Shown here: positions 57,161 to 64,000 of the stretch, piece by piece
Position numbering within the stretch: the first letter of the stretch is position 1
Layout of the letters: every line of letters begins with the position of its first letter
NCBI GenBank assembly: GCA_965200825.1
Contig: OZ241385.1
Location: 2,108,001 to 2,172,000 of the forward strand
DNA: 64,000 bases
DNA from: Bin80 sp026709335
GTDB taxonomy: Bacteria > Bacteroidota > Rhodothermia > Rhodothermales > Bin80
Reading direction: 5' to 3'
Translations under genes and position numbers: made by a program
Notes under the pieces: generated by a model
What the model was told of the DNA's origin: nothing
The model's input: only the letters and a program-made list of their open reading frames with translations
The model's database searches: none

Positions 57161-59265
57161 ACTGAACTTCCCCCCTTTTCGATTTCCTGAGGGTACAATA
57201 ATTCTCCGGGATTCAAGGCTTTTTTTGAAAAATTGACTGCTGCCAGAGATAGTTTTCCGGCGCGAACAGGTTCGAAGAACCGCTTGATTAAGAGAGTTTG
57301 ATCCCCAGGAGGTTTAATGCCTTCATTTCCGTGGGCTTGCGATTCTCGTACAGAGCCACTTCGGGAGAATCATCGGTCGCAATTTTCGGAACTCCCACCG
57401 CACGACACACCCCGGACAACTCTTCCATCACCGCTTCAAAGCTCCTCGCCTTGTGCCCGTCTGCGGTTCGTTTGGTTCGGACTTTCTTTGTCGTCTTCGC
57501 CGATGGTTTGGCCGGCTCTACAATACTCTTGCGCTCTGCCTTCTTTCTTTTGGGATCCTCCTCCGCAAACAGCAACGGTGCCAGCTTCCGGCGCAGGTGA
57601 TACTCCACATAATAGGCCAGCATGCACAAAAAGATATGCGCAAGGATCCGCTCTTGCTTGCGGTGATGAATGGGACGGATCTGTAACGACATGGACTTCA
57701 TCGTACGAAAGGCGATCTCCACCGAAGAAAGACGCTTGTAATCTGCCACCAGTTCCTCCGGCTGTTGCTTCAAACTCGACCGGATCGCATACACGCCGTC
57801 CAGACGCTCCGCACTCTGAATCGCTTCGGTGTTGCGCGTATACGAAAAAGATCCCTCCTCAATCTCCCATGTAAAGAATTTTCTCATCTTGTACTTTTGA
57901 AACACTCTGCCGACCCGAACCCCAATCTTCCCCTTGTCCTTCAACCGACGCGACTCGCCGTGAACCGACTCGACGATCTTGTCCAGCCTCGCCTCCACCC
58001 TGACCAATAATTCTTCCCGCGTTCGGTGGCTTTTTGCCGCCTGCAACGGGTTCCTGCACAAAACCAGACGCTCGTCCGGGTACAAGTCGCTGTGCACCTC
58101 CATGAGGTTCTGCTGATCAAACAAACTCAGCTGCAACTCATCCTGCTCGACGACCACACGAATCTCTTTCTTCTGCATCCCCGTAATCCAGTCCAGTCCC
58201 GCCGGCATGACCTCCTTGGTGATCTGCTTCTGTTGCAAGATCCCCCGGTCTCCCACCAGAATCATCTGCTTCAACCCAAACATGTCCTGAATTTTGGTGA
58301 TCTGCGTTCCCAGCGTCTCGGTGTCTTTGGTGTTGCCCCGAAAGACATCCACCGAGATCGGACGCCCCTCCGGATCGGTCATCAGTCCGTAGACCACCTG
58401 CTTCTTGCCTTTCTTTCCGTCCCGGTTATAGCCGTAGGCGGCAAACGCCATCTGTTCCCCTTCCACGTAACTGCTGCTCACATCATAGAGCACCATCCCT
58501 CCCTCGCTGAGATGCCGGTCGGCCAACCGGCGCTCGATCTGCGCCTTGCGCGCAACCAGCTCATCCATGGCATCATAGAGGTCATCCTCATCCACACATT
58601 TAAGGCCAAGCTCTTCGTTGAGCGTATTGGGGGCCGTGCGTGCGTCCAGCATCGCGCTGGTGGTCAGTTTGCTGGCAGGGGCCAGGACACGGGCCGCAAT
58701 CATGCCGAGAACCAGCCGGCGAAAGCGCGAATTTCGGGGCGCAATGAGTTCAGCCATCCCAAGTTGCTTCATCACCCCCAGGACTGCCGCTACATGTCCA
58801 TGGGGCTTATTGCTCCGAATCTCGAAGGCTTCTTTGATGGACTTGACGGCAGTGCCTCCCTTGACAAGAATCCGGATCTGTTCTCTGAACTCCTCGGAGA
58901 ACCTGGTGATATTGGCGATGGTGAATTTGACGGATTTGCCATCGATCCATTTGGATTCGCGGACGAGGACGGTCGGCTTGGAATTTCGGTTGGGAATTTT
59001 TTCGATATACATGGGCAGAAAAAATATATAGAATTGTACAAAAATGCTTAAATATACAACAAAAAAACATATAAATCACAAAAATACAGAAATAACTTCA
59101 CAGAATTACATGGGCAGGCATTTTGAAGCACTAAAGAGACTGAAATTCGACAAATTGTAGGCAAAATCCACAAAAATCGGCGCCAGGAAGCCCGAATCAA
59201 AGATCAGTGGTGAAGAAAAACTCGCCGGATTCCACTAATCCGGGGTTTTTAGGGGGGAAGTTCAG
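57161..59265 (-). mobile_element. IS1634-type element, copy B (about 2105 bp, intact)
   Basis: The left end ACTGAACTTCCCCCC (57161) and right end GGGGGGAAGTTCAG (to 59265) form inverted repeats. Five-bp flanks ATATA (57156-57160 and 59266-59270) fit an IS1634 target duplication, although the AT-rich target leaves the exact edge uncertain by one base. Confidence 0.82.
57288..59012 (-). CDS. IS1634 family transposase (intact)
   Basis: 574 residues in a single frame. It has an N-terminal region ('PTVLVRESKWIDGKSVKF'), 'RRLVLGMIAARVLAPASKLT', then the DDE core: 'MVLYDVSSSYVEGEQMAFAA' (first Asp), 'MILVGDRGILQQKQIT' (second Asp) and 'VEIAFRTMKSMSLQIRPIHH' (Glu). A Lys/Ala-rich linker and the C-terminal 'LNLLGIKLS' follow. 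It is about 85-90 percent identical by eye to the frameshifted copy A. It is the likely active source of IS1634 movement here. It sits inside a propeller gene remnant. Confidence 0.94.
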   Translation of the reverse strand: MYIEKIPNRNSKPTVLVRESKWIDGKSVKFTIANITRFSEEFREQIRILVKGGTAVKSIKEAFEIRSNKPHGHVAAVLGVMKQLGMAELIAPRNSRFRRLVLGMIAARVLAPASKLTTSAMLDARTAPNTLNEELGLKCVDEDDLYDAMDELVARKAQIERRLADRHLSEGGMVLYDVSSSYVEGEQMAFAAYGYNRDGKKGKKQVVYGLMTDPEGRPISVDVFRGNTKDTETLGTQITKIQDMFGLKQMILVGDRGILQQKQITKEVMPAGLDWITGMQKKEIRVVVEQDELQLSLFDQQNLMEVHSDLYPDERLVLCRNPLQAAKSHRTREELLVRVEARLDKIVESVHGESRRLKDKGKIGVRVGRVFQKYKMRKFFTWEIEEGSFSYTRNTEAIQSAERLDGVYAIRSSLKQQPEELVADYKRLSSVEIAFRTMKSMSLQIRPIHHRKQERILAHIFLCMLAYYVEYHLRRKLAPLLFAEEDPKRKKAERKSIVEPAKPSAKTTKKVRTKRTADGHKARSFEAVMEELSGVCRAVGVPKIATDDSPEVALYENRKPTEMKALNLLGIKLS

Positions 59266-59484
59266 ATATACGCTGGATTATACGTTTCATGTACCGGACT
59301 CTCTCTATGCTGGAGATGTCTGTGTGATGAATGATCATGTATGTAGTGCTCGACAAGAAGTACAATGTTACCCATAGTTGATTGTTTTATGCAAAAGCCA
59401 TATATTGCATTGGTAGTATTACGTTCAGGATTGGCATGACTGCCCTACAAACCACAGAGTGTGAGTCTCCACGAGGGGAAGGAT

Positions 59485-60595
59485 TCACTGGAGACCCCGA
59501 GAACCCGTCAAATTAGCGCAGTGATGCCCTGTATCCATACGAATGTTTGAAGATAGCATGAAATTATTGACAACATCACTGTTTTGGTCTATTATCAACC
59601 ACTCTGTTTCTGTGGCACCGTAATGTGTGTTTAGTTGCACCCATACCTTGCCATAATCATCCACGATAAAGTGCTGATAGTAGGGTTTATTCTCGGGAAT
59701 ATCTGAGGCATAAGTCAAATCCCGCCTTCTTTCGCTTGCGTCCTCGAGAGATTTCTCGGTATCTTGTCTTGTAACAGGAATGGGTTCTATATCCAAACTG
59801 AGCGTCCTTTCTATTTCCCCATTAACCGTCATGATACGAATCTCACTTTCCTTGCCACTTCCAGAATAAATCTTTCCGCTTTTTCCCACAAAAACTATCG
59901 GTCTGTGGCTAAAAATCATGTGCGTATATCCAGACCCACCCTCGTAAATAATCCGTTCAATGTCGGGTTCTCGTAAAATTTCAGAATCCGCTCTAATACC
60001 CCCCTTGATTGACCAAATAAACATCATAGGTGTTTCCAGATGTCATAGTCTCTGGAATCCAGTTTGTAAAGGGAGTCATATACCCAACTATAAACCCCAT
60101 TGGATTAGCACCAGCTAATCTCCATGGATCAGAAAAAGAATCTTCAACCCTTTGCATCCGCCTCATGTCGAAGAACTCGTGTTCGTGAGGGTCATACTTG
60201 TATATACGCTCAAGACCATTGTCCATAACATAAACCGTATCACCTACACCAACATACATTCCGGCTAGATACTGAAATTCCCCTGGACCACCACCCTCAC
60301 TACCTATTTGATGGAGAACTCCTCCATCGGGAGAAGTTTTGTAAATAATCCCTGGACTTGCCCATGGATGGTCATATACGTACAATTGTCCCTGACTGTC
60401 AATATGCACACTCTGGATATTTCCGAACAAGACATCCTGATTGTCCTCTTCTCCCAAGACCCATAGCTCTGTTCGAGTCATCTTTCCGCGATATCCATCG
60501 GACTAGGCAATCGCGAATTCAAGCGGAACAGAAAGAAGAACAAGTATAGGTAGGAAAAAGTGACGGTTGTGGAATTTCACACCGAAAACGTTCAT
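59485..60595 (-). pseudogene. Six-bladed beta-propeller gene with amber codon and frameshift
   Basis: Starting at the ATG at 60595, a signal peptide is read ('FFLPILVLLSVPLEFAIA'), then an in-frame TAG at 60505-60503, then propeller sequence: 'GNIQSVHIDSQGQLYVYD', the family box 'IGSEGGGPGEFQYLAG' and 'VYVMDNGLERIYKYD'. A second lesion, a C6 run on the plus strand (59999-60004), shifts the frame. Translation resumes as 'GGIRADSEILREPDIERI' and 'YYQHFIVDDYGKVWVQLN' to a stop at 59485. Unlike the relatives, the signal lacks a lipobox Cys. Two independent lesions make it a pseudogene. It is 17 bp downstream of a Cys-rich peptide gene on the same strand, repeating the peptide-then-propeller order. 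Confidence 0.8.
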
Positions 60596-60612
60596 CTCAA
60601 GTTGCCATTAAC

Positions 60613-60861
60613 CTACTCCATGTCCTCTCCTGAACCGTTACCTGTTGATGGAAAGGAAGTACAACCATCTTTATCAATCTTACATCCATTCGCCCCGCAA
60701 CATTTCCAGCCACCGCCTTCACAGCAATCTTTTTTGGTTACCTGACAACTGACCTCTGCGGAAGATGCAACAGTTGATTGTACATCTGATGGAGAATGCA
60801 ACATCCCAAGTCCAAAGATCAGGACTAAGGAGGCAAGCACATTGACAAAAGATACTCTCAT
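60613..60861 (-). CDS. Small secreted Cys-rich peptide
   Basis: 82 residues. The signal peptide spans residues 1-25 to 34 ('VNVLASLVLIFGLGM'), probably cleaved near 'ASSA'. The mature peptide (about 47 residues) has seven Cys (39, 46, 47, 54, 55, 60, 67) in a 'C-CC-CC-C-C' pattern with Gly-rich spacing ('KDCCEGGGWKCCGANGCK') and a polar Ser/Gly tail. An odd Cys count suggests a free thiol, a dimer or a heme/metal ligand. It shares no clear sequence with the six-Cys peptide at 45857 but has the same size, export signal and position ahead of a propeller gene. It is still open while its partner is broken. Confidence 0.7.
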   Translation of the reverse strand: MRVSFVNVLASLVLIFGLGMLHSPSDVQSTVASSAEVSCQVTKKDCCEGGGWKCCGANGCKIDKDGCTSFPSTGNGSGEDME

Positions 60862-61396
60862 GATATTATGAATTTTGTTTGTTGGAAAGGAGTAACTCCC
60901 GTGGTATAATGAAACACAAGATAAAAAGCAAACACTTTTAGGGCGGACGAAAAAATAATTTTATCGGGGCTTCCGTTTTTAAAGTGGGTGAAGCATTAAA
61001 AATGGGGGTAAAGGATAAGAATAATGGGAAGATTTGGAAGTGATATTCAGAGTATTTAATGATATTTTTGACTCACCAATATAGCCCTATAAATGATATA
61101 GGTCAGATGATGACTATAAAATTCGTGCTTGGAGTTCCGAAATCAATTAGCATTTTGGGATGCCCTTTTATGGGGTCAGTCCATTTTTCTCCGAATTTTA
61201 GACGGCAGAATGGCACCAATTTTTCTCTTGTTTCTGGAGATGAATCTAATCGGGAGAGAGGATTATTTTTCATTGAATGATAAAATATTGAACTATATTA
61301 CGTCACGTTCAAGCACATATTTAACTACTCAGATGGTGGTCAAATATAGGATGATATGGAGTTGACTGCTGGGCAGATCATTTCTAAAATAATTTA
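60862..61396. other. 535-bp gap upstream of the Cys-rich peptide gene
   Basis: Very AT-rich with no supported gene; frames at 61059-61365 lack motifs. On the minus strand an ATTATA box at about 60907-60912 lies about 45 bp before the peptide ATG and could be a promoter element, but this is tentative. The last 8 bp (ATAATTTA) are the target duplication of ISL3 copy 4. Confidence 0.4.
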
Positions 61397-62698
61397 GGTT
61401 CTGTAGAGTTTTGTGTGAAATGATTAAATTCAGGTTGAATCAAATAGAACTTCGTATTCCTACGTTTATAGCAATTTCATGACAAAGGAATTTATGAATG
61501 CAGTGATGCGGGACTCGTTAGGACTTGACTCCGAGTGGCAGGTTGACGAGGTCACCTTTGCCCCGAAGGAGTGACGAATTGATGTGTATCTTTCGCATTC
61601 GGGACAGAATCTGATCTGTCCCGAGACAGGAGAACCCGGAGTATTTTATGACCGTCGCAGGGAGCGCGTATGGCGTCACTTGGACTGGTTTCAGAGTGTT
61701 TGTTATATCCATTGCAGGCTTCCCCGCGTGAAGTCTTCTGCGGGGATCAAAACGATGGAGATTCCCTGGACGGATCCATCGAGTCCTGCGACGCATTCGT
61801 TTGAGAGCTGGGCGATAGAGGTTTTGCAGGTGAACAAGAATCAGACCAAAACGGCCGGGTTGATCCGCTGCTCATTTGATCAGGTTCATGCACCGGGGAG
61901 TTGAGCGCGGAATGAAGCGAAGGAAGCGGGAAGCAGTCGCTCATGTGAGCGTGGATGAGAAAGCCCTCCGGCGCGGGCATGTCTATGCGACGATCGTCTG
62001 TGATTCGACCCGTGGTGTTGTGCTTGATGTCGGGGAAGGACGGACGAAAAAAGGCGCTATCGCGCTATTAGAGCGCATTTTTGAGGACATAAAAGAGAAA
62101 GTAGAGACGGTCTCCATCGATATGTGGAAAGCCTTCATTGGGGCGGTCCGAACGGTCTTTCCCGAAGCGGCCCTGATCCATGACCGGTTTCATTTGATCC
62201 AGTATCTCAATACAGCTCTGAACAAGGTTCGCCAGCGTGAAGTGAAACCCCATCCGGAAGAATTGAAAGGGAGCCGGTTTGCGCTGTTGAAGAACGAGAA
62301 GAATCGCACCAAAACGCAGGAAGAGATCTTCAAGGTCATCCAGGAAGCCAACCTGGAAGTCAGTGTTGCCTGGCGATTGCGAGAAGACTTCAAAGCCCTC
62401 TTTAACAGCACCTCTTTCGCCGAAGCAAAGAAAGATTTTGATCTCTGGATCAAAAGCGTGGAAACCGCAGGGGTGAAAGAAGTCATCAAGATTGCAGAGA
62501 TGTTCAGAGAACATTATGAGGGAGTCTGTGACGCGCTTTGCCATTCACAATCCAATGCGATCGCTGAACGTATGAATGGGAAAATTCAAGAGATCAAAAC
62601 CATCGGAAGAGGATACAGAGGGTTTGAAAACTTCAGAGTCGCAATTTTCTTTTTCTGCGGAGGTTTAGATCTTAAACCACACAAAGCTCAGTAGAACC
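61397..62698 (+). mobile_element. ISL3 family insertion sequence, copy 4 (1302 bp, decayed)
   Basis: Ends GGTTCTGTAGAGTTTTGTGT (61397) and AGAACC (to 62698). A perfect 8-bp duplication ATAATTTA is at 61389-61396 and 62699-62706. Compared with copies 1-3 it has about 22 extra bp in the leader and an 8-bp deletion near 61890, which explains the 1302-bp length. It is the most diverged copy, so it is older or from another source. Confidence 0.94.
61479..62694 (+). pseudogene. ISL3 family transposase (copy 4), nonsense and frameshift
   Basis: The ATG at 61479 opens the same protein as copies 1-3, but codon 32 (Arg, CGA) is TGA at 61572-61574. An 8-bp deletion inside a short direct repeat (TTCATGC) near 61890 shifts the frame. 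The remaining catalytic part (from about 61900) is open to the normal TAG at 62694 with scattered substitutions ('RRKREAVAH', 'VRTVFPEAAL'). It is inactive alone, but its ends could still be used in trans by the three intact ISL3 transposases. Confidence 0.93.
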
Positions 62699-64000
62699 AT
62701 AATTTATTGAAGGTCTTGAATATGCGTTCCGCTGTATCAAGAGTTTGGCGAACTTCTTCTGAATCATTTTTTAATATGTCTCCATTTTGAATGAGCCACA
62801 TTGCCGGGTCATAGTGATTAAATTCCGAGATTGAGCTCGGCATCACATTGAACAGAGATTCAACCTTTTTAACCATGCGGATGCTAGACGATTCATTATT
62901 CAGTTTCTCAATGGTAATACAGTAGTCTTCTGGCAAGTTATAACATCGATTCACAATTTCTACATAAACTTCTGGTGCAAAGATGTCTTCAATGTCTGCT
63001 TCTGGGGAATCACAGAAATCAGAGACCGTATAGAAATGACTTGCCATTAAGATTTCTGATTTTTTAATTCTCTCAACTTTTCCTTTTCCGCCTTGTACAA
63101 AATCTGTCAGGACTGCAATTTTTAGATCTTTCCCAGAGAATAGCGAAACAAACGATATAATTTTATCAATTCCTCCTGCTGGGCAGAGCGTCCAACGGGC
63201 ATCAAGACCTGTTCTGCGAAGTGATTCAAGTGCTTTGGAAAGGGCTTGTAAATATAGGATATCACTTGGACCTTCTACTAAAAGAATATATTTCCCGACA
63301 AAAAGAGTTTGTGTTATCTCATAACCAAGTGCACCTTGCAATGGGAAGAGCGTGTCCTTGTCAACCCTTAGGGCATCTTGGCTTACCTTGGTTCCATGAG
63401 TTGTGGGGCGAGTACTCGTTTTATCAACCTTGTCCTCTACAATTCGAACACACTCCAATTTATCAGGAGGAATCATGAACGGGGAATGTGTTGAGTAGAT
63501 CACTTGGTGGGCAGGAGCCAACTTTTCGTCAATAAATCTCAGTAGATCGCTCTGTGCCCTTCCATGCAATGATAGGCCAGGTTCATCCAAGACTAAGACA
63601 ATCGGGTGATTGCTCTGTTTGACTTGGGCGAATTTTACAAGAAATGAAAAGAACCATACGAATCCTGCACTTCGTTCGGAGAAAGGTGTGTCAACACGAT
63701 GTAAATTATTCTTTATACGAGATCTGGCTATCATCCCTGTATTAAATGGTGGTAGATCACCGGGACGAGACTGGTCAATACATATTTCTACTTCAAGATA
63801 TTCATTTTGTGACCAGTACTCAAATATCTGATCTGTTATATTGGTAGATGCTGCTTTTAACTTAGCATTAAAAGTTTCAAACGTAGATACATCGGTTATA
63901 GAATCCAAGGAAACACCTGCGAAATCCAAAAAATCCAGAAATAATTTTGATCCTCGGCATTCGTCGTAACTAATTTCTCCATTTTGAATTCTTTGCTTCG
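62688..64000 (-). CDS. OLD-family ATP-dependent nuclease-like protein (5' end outside window)
   Basis: The frame is open from the window edge to 62688, giving at least 435 residues; the N-terminal Walker A region lies beyond 64000. Visible parts: 'PFSERSAGFVWFFSFLVKFA' (ABC-signature-like), Walker B 'IVLVLDEPGLSLHGRAQSDL', the switch His in 'VIYSTHSPFMIPPD', and a TOPRIM domain with 'ILLVEGPSDILYLQALSKAL' (Glu) and 'IAVLTDFVQGGKGK' (Asp). OLD proteins are nucleases with roles in phage defence. The last codons are supplied by ISL3 copy 4: the gene ends 'KLWFY', whereas restoring the target gives 'KLF' and a TAG. A partner helicase (as in Gabija or Old-UvrD pairs) would lie outside the window if present. 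Confidence 0.85.
   Translation of the reverse strand, partial: KQRIQNGEISYDECRGSKLFLDFLDFAGVSLDSITDVSTFETFNAKLKAASTNITDQIFEYWSQNEYLEVEICIDQSRPGDLPPFNTGMIARSRIKNNLHRVDTPFSERSAGFVWFFSFLVKFAQVKQSNHPIVLVLDEPGLSLHGRAQSDLLRFIDEKLAPAHQVIYSTHSPFMIPPDKLECVRIVEDKVDKTSTRPTTHGTKVSQDALRVDKDTLFPLQGALGYEITQTLFVGKYILLVEGPSDILYLQALSKALESLRRTGLDARWTLCPAGGIDKIISFVSLFSGKDLKIAVLTDFVQGGKGKVERIKKSEILMASHFYTVSDFCDSPEADIEDIFAPEVYVEIVNRCYNLPEDYCITIEKLNNESSSIRMVKKVESLFNVMPSSISEFNHYDPAMWLIQNGDILKNDSEEVRQTLDTAERIFKTFNKLWFY

Larger units (their letters stand above)
57053..59377 (+). pseudogene. Beta-propeller gene remnant split by IS1634 copy B
   Basis: The left piece (57053-57160) reads 'LDQNTQVQ' and, after a frameshift, 'FRQRNSIY'. 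The right piece (59266-59377) continues across the IS, once one target copy is removed, as 'TLDYTFHVPDSLYAGDVCVM' plus 'NDHV', then a TAG. This matches the middle of the propeller at 46.1 kb ('FIHGDLCAMHDHVYSIG'). The 5' and 3' ends of the gene are missing, so it had decayed before or after the insertion. Confidence 0.6.

Noticed and set aside
47537..60505. TAG recoding (amber readthrough) as a genome-wide code change
   Set aside because: Several intact genes end in TAG (gcvT, ispG, ISL3 transposases, the 16673-20143 gene), so TAG works as a stop. The two in-frame ambers are better explained by decay.

Overview
The window looks like a chromosomal segment of a Bacteroidota/Rhodothermota-type bacterium (Rhodothermia or Balneolia relatives are my best guess). 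The basis is a type IX secretion C-terminal sorting domain (7050-7652), several six-bladed beta-propeller lipoproteins, and a core block with ClpC, GcvT, FtsK, PurE, MgtE, KsgA, IspG and PBP1A of the kind seen in that group. I saw no rRNA, tRNA or CRISPR array, so the taxonomic call rests on protein features only.

Layout. 1-9 kb: an IS66 transposase, a metallophosphoesterase whose tail lies in an interspersed repeat, a giant secreted LRR/metzincin protein, a T9SS cargo protein and the first ISL3 copy. 9.7-11.9 kb: the end of a type IIG-like restriction-modification enzyme, then an intact ImmA/IrrE-DUF4411 pair. 12.4-21.5 kb: a glycosyltransferase, a short inverted-repeat element, a sugar transporter/GH2-like glycosidase/1157-residue protein run (probably glycan use) and a secreted protein. 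22.0-23.5 kb: a frameshifted Fic gene. 23.8-37.5 kb: the conserved core, amidohydrolase-erpA-clpC-tyrA-gcvT-ftsK-purE on the plus strand, converging on vwa-ksgA-mgtE on the minus strand with fkbM upstream of them. 37.5-51.3 kb: an accessory zone of IS elements (IS1634, ISL3 and IS5-like), secreted peptide/beta-propeller modules, and mobilisation and HsdS remnants. 51.8-56.4 kb: core genes again (ispG, rhomboid, PBP1A). 56.4-64 kb: a second accessory zone with propeller remnants, an intact IS1634, a Cys-rich peptide gene, a decayed ISL3 and an OLD-like ATPase that runs off the window.

The most interesting pattern is a recurring module: a small secreted Cys-rich peptide gene directly upstream of, or overlapping, a six-bladed beta-propeller gene, and at one locus also a thioredoxin-like membrane-anchored gene. 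Three peptide-propeller loci occur within 21 kb, along with a truncated tandem copy and an IS-split propeller remnant. Most are damaged by in-frame amber codons, homopolymer frameshifts or IS insertion.

Mobile DNA can be resolved in detail. Four ISL3 copies have readable ends and 8-bp target duplications (three perfect, one 7 of 8). There are two IS1634-type elements (one frameshifted), one IS5-like element with a 21-bp perfect inverted repeat and 4-bp duplication, and two 99-bp MITEs with similar ends. The three near-identical ISL3 copies indicate recent transposition.
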